Position numbers and translations under genes: made by a program. Positions 1-9,613 of a stretch of DNA of 64,000 nt are shown here, piece by piece. Source of the DNA: an uncultured Pseudomonadales bacterium (lineage in GTDB: Bacteria; Pseudomonadota; Gammaproteobacteria; Pseudomonadales; Pseudohongiellaceae); the NCBI GenBank assembly GCA_905478195.1, contig CAJQHM010000037.1, positions 1 to 64,000 on the forward strand, read 5' to 3'. Under the pieces are notes generated by a model. The model searched no databases, was not told where the DNA came from, and saw only the letters and a program-made list of their open reading frames with translations. Each line of letters begins with the position of its first letter. Positions within the stretch are counted from its first letter, which is position 1.

Positions 1-2
1 CC

Positions 3-146
3 GGTCTGGGCTTATATATTAGTCATGGACTCGTCCAGAAGCATTGCGGAAAGATCCTAGCTTCGAACGAAGCTGGCCGAGGCGCCCGAATTACAATCTC
101 ACTGCCCATAGATATGCGAGCGAGCCTTAGATCCGGATCGCTCTAG
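3..146 (+). CDS. Sensor histidine kinase, C-terminal end (partial, truncated by window edge)
   Basis: Frame from base 3 reads GLGLYISHGLVQKHCGKILASNEAGRGARITISLPIDMRASLRSGSL*, the G2 box/HATPase_c end of a histidine kinase. Absent from the ORF track because it has no start in the window. Confidence 0.75.
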   Translation, partial: GLGLYISHGLVQKHCGKILASNEAGRGARITISLPIDMRASLRSGSL

Positions 147-411
147 ACTAATCAGTCAGCAGAGCTTGCTGTCACAATTTATTACAACAAAACCCTCTAC
201 TTTCACCCCCTCTCAAGGAAGGTAGTCTCGAGCTAAATTTAGGCGCTAAAGACCGCGGTCACAGTGCTGCAGAGCGAATCTCCATCCTCACCAGAAAATC
301 TACCCTCACCGTAGTACCGCAAGGCACCAACAAAGCTCTACGCCGGCATTGGCGCGCTCTGGTGATAGGTTTATACTGAACTATTACCCTGTAACATCGG
401 AGCCAGAAGCT

Positions 412-1596
412 ATGAAATACCTACCAACGAGCAGATTTCAATCCACTCTTAGCCGACTAGTCATTTCGGCACTGGGGATTTCGATTTGCTTCTTTTCTGT
501 TTCCCTGAGCGCACAATCCGCAGACGATATTAGGGAGCAATATCCAGAAGTTGCCGATCTGTTCAATGCCTTCGATATAACTCAGGCCAAAGCCCTGGAA
601 GAAATTGCCGCTATCAATAGCAATCCCGCAACACAGGAAGCACGTAATCAGTTGCAGATGAATCTCAACATGCTTTCTAACATGACCATGAGTGAAATGA
701 TGGCTGAAGGCATGATGAGTCATGATGGCCCTATGGATATGGGAATGAGCAATGGCCCCTATCATGATCTCGAAGTTGAGGCACGTGTAAGACTGTTGGA
801 AATAATGCGCGGCAAACATAGCGATGAGGCTGCGGAAGAAGCTTTTGGAAACAGCTCGGCAATTAATCGTCACACCTCGGAAGTATTTAAGAGGGGCCGC
901 GGTTTTGAAGAGCGTCTGTTTAGCATCTATATCGACGACTCCATAGGCGATAAGCAAGCGGCTGTTGCTCAGGCTATTGAGGATTACCAAAGTGACGTTC
1001 AGCATTCAGTTGCAGTCACGCCAAAGGAAAGCGATTACCTGCTGGAACACGATCAGGCGAATGGCCTCAAGTCGGCATTCCCTCTGCTACGCGGATTTCT
1101 ATGGACGCACCAGTGGTTGCAACTGGCCGCCCTTGAAGCCGTAATTCTGCAAGGCCTCGATAGCCAGTTCAACGGTGGTGTCGATGTCGCGCTAGAGCGA
1201 TTCTGGAACAAAGTTGGCTCATCAGGCGGCATGACTATGTTCCCTGCTCCCAGCGAGCTGCCCATGGCCCCTGCCATTGCGCCCGACCTCTACAGCCAGT
1301 CTTCTGAGGCGGCGATCATCCTCGACAATCTGAACCTTCTTGAGACAGTCATCGCCGACATTCTCTCATTTCCCAACGTTGATAATCGCGATGAATTAAT
1401 GGATCAGGCAGTAGCGTTTTTTACCGACAAGGAAACTAACAATGCCGCATCGATGGACTATCTGCTTTTCGCTCTTAGAGGCGGAATATACAATCAGGGT
1501 GGCCCGGCGGTAGGCGAGCTAATGCAGTCTGAGCGTAACCGCGCACGCGAAGCGATGAATATGCAGCACAACATGATCATGTCTTCCCCGCAGTAA
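412..1596 (+). CDS. Exported hypothetical protein with Met-rich segment
   Basis: ORF 349..1596; the Met at ~412 (MKYLPTSRFQ...) precedes a signal-peptide-like hydrophobic stretch ending SLSAQSA. No family recognised. Confidence 0.65.
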   Translation: MKYLPTSRFQSTLSRLVISALGISICFFSVSLSAQSADDIREQYPEVADLFNAFDITQAKALEEIAAINSNPATQEARNQLQMNLNMLSNMTMSEMMAEGMMSHDGPMDMGMSNGPYHDLEVEARVRLLEIMRGKHSDEAAEEAFGNSSAINRHTSEVFKRGRGFEERLFSIYIDDSIGDKQAAVAQAIEDYQSDVQHSVAVTPKESDYLLEHDQANGLKSAFPLLRGFLWTHQWLQLAALEAVILQGLDSQFNGGVDVALERFWNKVGSSGGMTMFPAPSELPMAPAIAPDLYSQSSEAAIILDNLNLLETVIADILSFPNVDNRDELMDQAVAFFTDKETNNAASMDYLLFALRGGIYNQGGPAVGELMQSERNRAREAMNMQHNMIMSSPQ

Positions 1597-1611
1597 CAGT
1601 CAGCACTTAGC

Positions 1612-1648
1612 AAAGGGGGTTGGGCCACTGCGGCCCAACCCCCTTTTT
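1612..1648 (+). terminator. Rho-independent terminator after the 412..1596 gene
   Basis: Perfect 12-bp stem GGGGGTTGGGCC/GGCCCAACCCCC, loop ACTGC, followed by TTTTT. Confidence 0.9.
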
Positions 1649-1734
1649 CGTTGTCGATGGCAGTACGTCTTGCCACTTGCGTTGACGGTAACGAAGCGAG
1701 AGACTATAGACTCACGCAGTAGGACGACTCTGCC

Positions 1735-4125
1735 ATGTCCCGTTTGATCAAAGCCGCGTTACTGTTGCTAGTCATCTTCAGCATAGCTTTCGGCATTATT
1801 CTTTTTCGACCCTCCCTAGTGCTTAGCACCCTGGTCAGATCCAACGCAGCAGAGCTAGGCTTCGAGATCTCCTCGATGCTGGCCAATCGGCTTGGCCCGA
1901 ATTCTACAGAACTAGCTGAGCTGGTTCTGCTTAGTGACGAGCAAGAGATTCGAATGCAGGGAATACGTGCAGAATACTCACTCTCGCAGTTGCTGGCCGG
2001 CCGCATGCAAACCATTCACATAGAGCACATAGAACTGCGCTGGACCACAGCCTCAGAAGCGATAACAGAAGAGGAGTCCACTACCCTGGCATCTCTACTC
2101 GAGGCTTTCGATGCAGTTCCAGTAGAAACCTTGATCCTGCCAGAGCTGCGCCTACTTGCCAGTAATGAAGACTATGAAATTGCGCTAGGCCTGCAGAGCC
2201 CTCCCCTGCATATCGAAGGCAGAGCCAAACTGCGCGCAGTGCCCGATACCGTTATCGAGTTCGACATTCGGCGCAGCAGCCCCACAGACCTGGAAGTTGT
2301 ATCCAATGTGCTGCTAGCAGGTGAGTTGGCAGCAGATGCCAACATCGCCCTGAAAGCTCGCGACACGGATACACGCGTCGCCTTCACAAGCACCCTGCCA
2401 GTTCAATCCTTTCGAGATCAACTAGCACAATATCTTCCCGCAGATACCGTCATTCTCAATGGACGCCTATCGCTGCAGGGTAACTTTGAAGTACGACAGA
2501 TCTTCGAAAATCCTAGCTTCGCAAATATCAGCATCAGGCTTGATAGCCCAAACTCGCAGCTCCTTGTGAACCAAGAGTCGCTGTTAGGCTCTGCTGACAT
2601 GCAACTGCAGCTACCGCTAGACATAATGGGCAGCATTGCTGATTTAAGTGGCGAGTTTCAGTTCGAACTAAGTCCGCTAGTTGGCATTGGCAACTGGTCA
2701 CTTGAGGATGCCCATATCAATGCCCAAACCAAGTTCGATAACACCGCACTGCAGTGCACATCTCCAAGTAGCTGTAACATGCAGAGTGACTGGCAGAGCG
2801 ATCTGCTCAGCTGGCGCTATGACGCGTATTCCGGCGAGGAGCTAAGCCTGTCGGCTGCCCTGCGGTTCAACTACTCCAACGAAGAAATGCGCGTCGCTGC
2901 AGACCTGGTTCAGATAGCGATTCCTGCCATTAATTCGTCTACAGATAGCACAGGTCTTAGCATCAGCAGCAATTTGCAGCTGAACGAAGTTGAGCTGCGT
3001 GTCGGCGATTTCATCAGCGGAGGATTCAACTTCAGCAGCAGCGAATTGAAGCTAGGCAATAGTTACGCCGATGTCATTAGCCCAGCGTATGCCGGCAAAG
3101 TGCAGCTAGAACAGGACATTCTTACTGGAATTCTGGAACTTGATGTAAACCAAAGCCTGCGTTTGGGAGTTGGCTTGCAACACTTCTTCCTGAGGGACAC
3201 AGGCGATGCCATGCTGCAGATAGCGGCACATGATTTCTCCGATGCAGCGCCACTGAGCTCACTTTTTTCCTTGCAAGACTTCGATGCCGATATTGTCGCC
3301 GGCGCGGTTGAAGGCCTGGCGAATATCTCCTGGAGCAAACAAGTCGATGAGTCCTGGCGCTTTGGCGGTCCTATAGCCTTAAAGCTAGATGGGCTAAGTG
3401 GCTACTACCAGGATTATTTCTTCGTCGACTTGAGCACAGACCTGTTTGCGGAGGCAACGACGCCTCTGGGAATGAAGATTACAAATCCGGCAAGAGCCTC
3501 GCTAAAACGCCTTGACCTTGGTCTACCGCTCGAAGATATCTCATGGCAATACCGATTCGACAGCCTAACTGGCGAATTGCAGATAGACGACTTCACAACC
3601 GCGGTACTCGGCGGCTCACTGAGCATAGCCGCGATGCAATATGATCCGAACGAAACTCGTCAACAGGTGGACATTGTGCTTGCAGACCTGAATGTCGAGT
3701 CTATTGTGGGTCTGGCAGATTATCCGGGCGTCTATGCCGACGGACTTGTCAGTGGCTATCTGCCTTTTATCGTCGCAGGAGACCACATTACCATCGAGAA
3801 GGGGCTGGTGGGGGCATTAAACCCGGGAGGCAATATTCGCTATACCCCAACAAGTTCCCAACCCAGTAGTAACCAGAGTTTGCAACTGGTCAATCAAGCA
3901 CTCTCGAACTATCAATATCAGACCATGAACACCGAGGTGTTCTACGGTGACGATGGAGAACTCTTGTTAGCCTTACAACTTAGGGGATACAACCCGTATA
4001 TGAATAATGGCCAGGCAATTAATCTCAATGTGAATATTACGGACAATATCCCGTCCCTGCTCAAGAGCCTGCAAGCAAGCCGGGTAATAACAGACGAACT
4101 TGAGCGCTTTATGCAGCGGCCATAA
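1735..4125 (+). CDS. ydbH: YdbH-like AsmA-family/intermembrane lipid transport protein
   Basis: 796 aa, N-terminal TM, long beta-rich AsmA/DctA-YdbH-like body, followed directly by ynbE- and ydbL-like genes (the E. coli order). Confidence 0.75.
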   Translation: MSRLIKAALLLLVIFSIAFGIILFRPSLVLSTLVRSNAAELGFEISSMLANRLGPNSTELAELVLLSDEQEIRMQGIRAEYSLSQLLAGRMQTIHIEHIELRWTTASEAITEEESTTLASLLEAFDAVPVETLILPELRLLASNEDYEIALGLQSPPLHIEGRAKLRAVPDTVIEFDIRRSSPTDLEVVSNVLLAGELAADANIALKARDTDTRVAFTSTLPVQSFRDQLAQYLPADTVILNGRLSLQGNFEVRQIFENPSFANISIRLDSPNSQLLVNQESLLGSADMQLQLPLDIMGSIADLSGEFQFELSPLVGIGNWSLEDAHINAQTKFDNTALQCTSPSSCNMQSDWQSDLLSWRYDAYSGEELSLSAALRFNYSNEEMRVAADLVQIAIPAINSSTDSTGLSISSNLQLNEVELRVGDFISGGFNFSSSELKLGNSYADVISPAYAGKVQLEQDILTGILELDVNQSLRLGVGLQHFFLRDTGDAMLQIAAHDFSDAAPLSSLFSLQDFDADIVAGAVEGLANISWSKQVDESWRFGGPIALKLDGLSGYYQDYFFVDLSTDLFAEATTPLGMKITNPARASLKRLDLGLPLEDISWQYRFDSLTGELQIDDFTTAVLGGSLSIAAMQYDPNETRQQVDIVLADLNVESIVGLADYPGVYADGLVSGYLPFIVAGDHITIEKGLVGALNPGGNIRYTPTSSQPSSNQSLQLVNQALSNYQYQTMNTEVFYGDDGELLLALQLRGYNPYMNNGQAINLNVNITDNIPSLLKSLQASRVITDELERFMQRP

Positions 4126-4212
4126 CTATGCTTCATTTGCGGTCTAGTCAGATGCTCCAACAAATTTTAAGCAGCCATTCATATTTGGCTGATATACTGG
4201 AACCCAGAATGA

Positions 4213-4449
4213 ATGGGACTGAAGCGGATGAAGACCATGCACATAACTAGCAACTTAAAAACAATGCGCAACAGCGGCGGCTTATTGCTAGTACTTCTAT
4301 ACCTCGCCGCATGTACCCCAACTATTCAGGTAGCGGTGCCCAATGAACCCATTACAATCAACTTGAATGTCAGAATCGAGCATGAAATCCGCGTTAAGGT
4401 TGAAGAGGAACTGGATGGCATTTTCACCCTGGATAGCGGATTGTTCTGA
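4213..4449 (+). CDS. ynbE: YnbE-like small lipoprotein
   Basis: Lipobox-like LAAC then TPTIQVAVPNEPITINLNVRIEHEIRVKVEEELD. Real start is probably an internal Met. Confidence 0.75.
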   Translation: MGLKRMKTMHITSNLKTMRNSGGLLLVLLYLAACTPTIQVAVPNEPITINLNVRIEHEIRVKVEEELDGIFTLDSGLF

Positions 4450-4461
4450 GGAGTATCAGCT

Positions 4462-4797
4462 ATGAAGCACACAATATCGAAGGCTCTACTTTTACTCTGC
4501 TGCACACTCATGATCTCCGCCGGGTTTGCGCTGACATTGCAGGAAGCGAAAACCGAGGGCCTCGTCGGGGAGCTCCGCAATGGCTTTGTAGGCTTGGTTG
4601 TAGCGTCTGCTCCCGCCGAGGTAGTCGCCATGGTCACAGATGTGAATCAGCAACGTAGAGAATTGTACCAACAGATCGCCAGGCAGAATGGCATTAGCGT
4701 CGAACAGGTTGCGGCTCTAGCCTTCGAGAAGGCGGTCGAAGCCACGCCTTCTGGGCAGTATCTGCAAGACGCATCTGGTGCCTGGGTGAGAAAATAG
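4462..4797 (+). CDS. ydbL: YdbL-like DUF1318 periplasmic protein
   Basis: 111 aa, signal peptide, ALTLQEAKTEGLVGELRNGFVGLV...GQYLQDASGAWVRK typical of DUF1318. Confidence 0.75.
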   Translation: MKHTISKALLLLCCTLMISAGFALTLQEAKTEGLVGELRNGFVGLVVASAPAEVVAMVTDVNQQRRELYQQIARQNGISVEQVAALAFEKAVEATPSGQYLQDASGAWVRK

Positions 4798-5047
4798 GGA
4801 CTAGTTCAGCCATTCACTCTCGGCACGCGACCTCCAACTCCATCTCGCTGTTATAGGCCTTTGTGTAGACTTTGAGAGCCCTTTTATTTCTAGCATTCTT
4901 GCCGATTCTCAATCACAATCCACACTAATTTCGCAGATTCTAGCGGCTGCTGCTGACATAGTGTCAGCGACTTGCTTTGGCGCGTCACCCGATATATTTC
5001 TGGGCGAGCTGGTCATCAATTGGCCACTAATGTAAGGACTACAGTAA

Positions 5048-6013
5048 ATGCAAAGCATACTTTTCGATCCCGATTCTAAGAGCGCTAGGTTTGGCGGTAT
5101 CGAACTGCTTGCAGCATGGAAAGAACAGCCCGATTCCCTTATTTGGATAGATCTTCTGGATTACGAAGAAAAAGAGGAAAGGTCGATCCTCGAGGGTCTC
5201 GATCTACATCAACTCGCAATTCAGGATGCCTTAAGAAAACGCCACCCACCGAAAATAGAGAGCTATTCAGAACACGAATTTCTGATGCTCCGCGACCTGG
5301 AAAACACCGAGCAGGCACTGGATTTCGAATTCTTTCCACTTTCGCTATTCGTGAAAGATCGCATACTGATAAGTCGCCACCGAAAGATATCAGAAAGTGC
5401 CGAATGGTTAGCCGCAAAGATTGAGAAGAACCCAGAGTTAATGGCCGAGGGGCCAGCCTCACTCGCCTTGCAATTAGCAAATCACCTCTGTCGTCGCTAT
5501 GTACGAATTCTCATCGACTTCGAGCCGCGCATGGATAGTCTGGAAACAGAAATGTACGACAAGCCAAACGATGAACTACTCTCGGAGATTACGAAGTTAA
5601 AGTCGCGTCTGCGCTATTTCAAACGCAATACCAATTATCACAAGCTAATAGCAGTATCTTTAAAAGAGGAGCCACCCGAAAAATTTAGAGAAGGCCTCAC
5701 TCATGAAATCGTCGATTTCTATGAGCAGGCCGAACGCTCACAGAGTTTGGCAAGCCTCTACTACGATGTATTGACCGATCTATCCGATGGTTATCTTGCA
5801 CTTTCATCTCATCGACTAAACAAAGTGATGCAAATATTAACGGTAATCACCGTCATCTTCGTGCCGCTAACCTTCGTTGCTGGCCTGTATGGGATGAACT
5901 TCGAATATATGCCAGAACTAAGCTTTAGACCCAGCTATTTTCTGGTACTGGGGTTTATGGCAGTAGTGGCTATAGTGCAGTTAATCCTGTTTCGACGTAA
6001 GGGATGGTTATAG
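5048..6013 (+). CDS. corA: CorA-family Mg2+/divalent cation transporter
   Basis: 321 aa with C-terminal GMNFEYMPEL (GMN signature) between two TM helices. Confidence 0.88.
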   Translation: MQSILFDPDSKSARFGGIELLAAWKEQPDSLIWIDLLDYEEKEERSILEGLDLHQLAIQDALRKRHPPKIESYSEHEFLMLRDLENTEQALDFEFFPLSLFVKDRILISRHRKISESAEWLAAKIEKNPELMAEGPASLALQLANHLCRRYVRILIDFEPRMDSLETEMYDKPNDELLSEITKLKSRLRYFKRNTNYHKLIAVSLKEEPPEKFREGLTHEIVDFYEQAERSQSLASLYYDVLTDLSDGYLALSSHRLNKVMQILTVITVIFVPLTFVAGLYGMNFEYMPELSFRPSYFLVLGFMAVVAIVQLILFRRKGWL

Positions 6014-7347
6014 TGAATAGCACTACCGAACCTCTTATCGATCAGATTACCAACCCCGACACCTGGGCGACCTGGCTGGATAGTTTTCAGGAATGGCTGC
6101 AGAGCGACGTGTTTATTCTCGACACGCTGATCTGTCTGGGAATAATACTTGTAGCAGCAACCGTCGCCCGGCCCCTTGCCACACGCCCACAGAAACAGTT
6201 TCAAATTCTTATTGAGAGAGAGTCTCGGTTCTCTGTATTAGACCGATTATGGCAATCGGCACGGGACATCTCCTACCCGGGGATTTGGCTTCTCCTGCTA
6301 TGGATATCAGTTCTAGTCACTGAAAGCTGGGGAATCACAAACACATCATTAGTTATCACCACGAGCTTGCTAGCGGCCTGGGTAATCATCGAAAGCGCAA
6401 CAATTCTAGTGAGCAGCCATTTCTGGTCCCGCACCATCGCCATTAGTGCATGGCTACTCGCGGCGCTCAACATCCTTGGCATTCTAGACCCCACCATCGC
6501 TTTTCTGGACGGAGTCTCATTCTCTCTCGGTCAGGCGACTATATCGGTACTCACCATTATGCAGGCGCTGGTAACTCTTGGCATTTTGCTTTGGCTATCG
6601 GCGATTGCCGGACAAATTACGGAGAGCAAGCTTAAATCTGCCCGCAATCTTTCTCCCTCGATTCAGGTCCTGACGATCAAATTTATGCGCATATCCCTAA
6701 GCGCAATTGCCTTTATCATGGCTCTGGCGATAGTAGGCGTAGACCTGACTGCATTCGCCGTGGTCGGCGGCGCCGTAGGTGTTGGCATCGGTTTTGGCCT
6801 GCAGAAAATCTTCGCCAATCTCATCAGCGGATTTATTCTACTGATGGACAAGTCGATAAAGCCGGGTGATGTAATCGTCGTGGCGGACTATTACGGCCGA
6901 GTCGACGCACTAACCGCGCGCTATGTATCGGTAACTACTCGCGACGGGGTCGAACACCTCATTCCAAACGAAGAGCTTATTATCAACAGGGTTGAGAACT
7001 GGTCTCATTCGCACAATTTATTGCGCTTAAGACAGATTGTAGGCGTACACTACAAAGCTGATGTGCATAAAGCTATCGCGCTCTGCAAAGAAGCGGCTGC
7101 CGAGACCCCACGAATATTAGACGATCCTGCGCCAAACTGCCTGATGAAGGAATTCGGGGACAGTTCGGTAAATTTAGAATTGCGCTACTGGATTAACGAC
7201 CCGATGAATGGGCGCGCCAATGTAACAAGTGATTTACTTCTTCGCATCTGGGACAAATTTCACGAACACAATATCGAAATACCTTACCCGCAACGCGATC
7301 TGCATTTACGCTCATCCGATATCGGCGAACTACCCCGGGAGCGGTGA
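6004..7347 (+). CDS. MscS-family mechanosensitive ion channel
   Basis: 447 aa; VGGAVGVGIGFGLQKIFANLISGFILLMDKSIKPGDVI pore/beta-domain signature. Overlaps the 3' end of corA by 10 nt. Confidence 0.88.
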   Translation: MVIVNSTTEPLIDQITNPDTWATWLDSFQEWLQSDVFILDTLICLGIILVAATVARPLATRPQKQFQILIERESRFSVLDRLWQSARDISYPGIWLLLLWISVLVTESWGITNTSLVITTSLLAAWVIIESATILVSSHFWSRTIAISAWLLAALNILGILDPTIAFLDGVSFSLGQATISVLTIMQALVTLGILLWLSAIAGQITESKLKSARNLSPSIQVLTIKFMRISLSAIAFIMALAIVGVDLTAFAVVGGAVGVGIGFGLQKIFANLISGFILLMDKSIKPGDVIVVADYYGRVDALTARYVSVTTRDGVEHLIPNEELIINRVENWSHSHNLLRLRQIVGVHYKADVHKAIALCKEAAAETPRILDDPAPNCLMKEFGDSSVNLELRYWINDPMNGRANVTSDLLLRIWDKFHEHNIEIPYPQRDLHLRSSDIGELPRER

Positions 7348-7504
7348 TCACAAAACTAGTCGAGAATCTTACGCTGGTTTACAACAAAAACACTATCGAG
7401 GCCGCTGAAGAGAACAGCCATACAGTGCCGACACTGGAATAATCACCTTTATGAAAATTAGTATTGCGACAGGTAGAAGCAAGGCTCGAGGAAGAGACTA
7501 AAGA

Positions 7505-8551
7505 ATGCGAGAACCCTTCGTCATAGGTAACGTTTCGATCAAAGCAGGCACACAGGAAGCAATCGAACTTTCCATCCCCGCCCTGTACACACACAATCCC
7601 ATGTCTTGCCCCGTGTATGTTATACACGGCAAGAAACCGGGCCCAATACTGTTTCTTTCTGGCGCTATTCACGGCGACGAAATCAATGGTGTAGAAATCA
7701 TTCGTCGTGTTTTAAACCGCAAATCACTTAAGCAGGTTCGTGGCACTATCGTTGCCGTTCCCGTAGTCAATATTCTAGGCTTCATCTCACAGACACGTTA
7801 TCTGCCTGACCGCCGCGACTTGAATCGATCCTTCCCCGGTTCGGAGAAAGGCTCACTGGCTGCGCGCATGGCGCATCTATTCTTAACCGAGATCGTATCG
7901 AAGTGTAGCCACGGGATAGACCTGCATACGGCAGCGATACACCGAGATAACTTTCCGCAGATACGCGCCGAATTGGATAATCCGGAAATAGACCGTATGG
8001 CCAGGGCATTTAATGCGCCGGTTATCGTCAATACACCCGTGGCAGAAGGCACGCTGCGAGATGCTGCATCGAAGTTAAAAATTCCCGTTATCGTCTATGA
8101 GGCTGGCGAAGCGCTGCGTTTCAGTGAGGTTGCCATTCGCGCCGGTGTCAATGGCGTCGTCTCTGTGATGCGGGAGTTAGAGATGATTCCCAAAATAAAG
8201 GCCCGCAGAAAGGACATCGAACCTTTCGTAGCACGTTCCAGTTACTGGGTCAGAGCAGCGAAGAGTGGTATTCTTCGCGCAGCAAAATCCTTGGGTGAAA
8301 AGGTAGAACACAATGAGGTACTCGGCATCATCTCCGATCCGTTCGGCTCCTCTGAAGAGACCGTAGTTGCCAATGGTGAGGGAATCATTATCGGGCGCAC
8401 GAATATTCCGCTAGTCAATGAAGGCGAAGCCCTATTTCACATCGCAAAATTTAAAGATGCGGAAAGCGTGCAAGAGATCGTTGAGGTGTTTCAGGATGAA
8501 ATGGACCCTGCAACCGATGAGAAACCCTCTACCGAACCGGCGATAGTCTAG
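7505..8551 (+). CDS. Succinylglutamate desuccinylase/aspartoacylase (M14-like) family protein
   Basis: 348 aa; GAIHGDEINGVEI (HxxE), DLNRSFPG, GIDLHTA, YEAGEAL zinc-hydrolase motifs; C-terminal barrel-sandwich-like segment. Confidence 0.82.
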   Translation: MREPFVIGNVSIKAGTQEAIELSIPALYTHNPMSCPVYVIHGKKPGPILFLSGAIHGDEINGVEIIRRVLNRKSLKQVRGTIVAVPVVNILGFISQTRYLPDRRDLNRSFPGSEKGSLAARMAHLFLTEIVSKCSHGIDLHTAAIHRDNFPQIRAELDNPEIDRMARAFNAPVIVNTPVAEGTLRDAASKLKIPVIVYEAGEALRFSEVAIRAGVNGVVSVMRELEMIPKIKARRKDIEPFVARSSYWVRAAKSGILRAAKSLGEKVEHNEVLGIISDPFGSSEETVVANGEGIIIGRTNIPLVNEGEALFHIAKFKDAESVQEIVEVFQDEMDPATDEKPSTEPAIV

Positions 8552-9031
8552 CTAGATTTTTACCTGGGCTTTCTTGGAGTTGCCGCCCATGAGGAACGAT
8601 GAGCCACTATCCACGAGAAAGCTCCCACGAAGCAAGTTTCGGCCTAGCAACATTCTAAAGCTCATCAAGTCTCTATCGGTGAGTGTTAGTTCGGCGATCA
8701 ACACGTCTTTACCTATCACTATCGACGATTCGATTACGTAGCGTTTTTCTTTATGCCCACCAGAATCGGAAACCTCTCGCCTATCAGAAACGGCAGCATG
8801 GCACTCCACTTCTATATCATTGTCATTCTGATTCGGGTGCAACAAAAATTTTACCCAGGGCTTTCCATCTCTGGTATAAGGCTCGATAAAAAAAGCATGT
8901 AAGGAGGAAGTCTTTGCACCTGTATCAACCTTTGCTTTAACCGGAACATCAACCAAATCTGGCAGCTGAACCCATTCGCGCCATCCCAATGCTTTCATCT
9001 GTGTTGTTTCTTCCCGTTCTTCTACTTGCAT
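8552..9031 (-). CDS. RimB-like retropepsin-type protease (annotated in families as ATP-dependent zinc protease, PF05618)
   Basis: 159 aa; KVDTGAKTSSLHA (DTGA) and RMLLGRNLL motifs. Start probably at an internal Met (MKALGWREWVQLPDL). Confidence 0.8.
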   Translation of the reverse strand: MQVEEREETTQMKALGWREWVQLPDLVDVPVKAKVDTGAKTSSLHAFFIEPYTRDGKPWVKFLLHPNQNDNDIEVECHAAVSDRREVSDSGGHKEKRYVIESSIVIGKDVLIAELTLTDRDLMSFRMLLGRNLLRGSFLVDSGSSFLMGGNSKKAQVKI

Positions 9032-9276
9032 ACGCGATTATTGCGAGTCGTCTACTAGCATAATTTGAACTCATGCCGCCCGTTTATGTAGGCGAAGATT
9101 AACTGTAAAACTGCTTTTATTCCAGCATCTTGCTCTACTAGAGGCTCCCTATTTACTCGCGCTGTCTGACGGGCCCCAAGGCAAGAAGACTGGATCAAAC
9201 TAGCGTTAGTCCCGGTTTGTAGCACTTGCTATTTAAACTATAACTACTATGACTTTACTCTGCTGTTTTTGCGCTA

Positions 9277-9606
9277 TTGGAGATCAAGACAGCCTGCCCA
9301 GAACGCACTGGAGAATTAGAAATCAAGAATCATGGCGACGATATCAGCCTTAAGCGTTGCCGCAGTTATTACGGTTTACTGATTCAATCCTTCATGCTGG
9401 AAAAATACGAAGAAGGTGGAAAATATGCAATGTCCGCATTGCAATGTGGATATGGACAAGATCGTTGATCCTAATCAGACCCATATATGGATAGAGGCTG
9501 CCCCAGTCGCGATAGGTTATTTCTCGATGCCGGCAAGTTTACTGACCTGAAGCACGACACTTTCAGCAACAAGATTAAAGCCCTACTGAAAGGCAAACAA
9601 AAATAA
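9277..9606 (+). pseudogene. Decayed zf-TFIIB (transcription-factor zinc-ribbon-like) gene
   Basis: Pieces in different frames (TACPERTGELEIK...LKRCRSYYGLL; MQCPHCNVDMDKIVDPNQTHIWIEA; CPSRDRLFLDAGKFTDLKHDTFSNKIKALLKGKQK*) align by eye with the intact gene at 12049..12429. Confidence 0.75.
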
Positions 9607-9613
9607 GCCGCTT

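Noticed and set aside
457-1005. 182-aa minus-strand ORF
   Set aside because: Antisense to the exported protein with a signal peptide; no recognisable motif.
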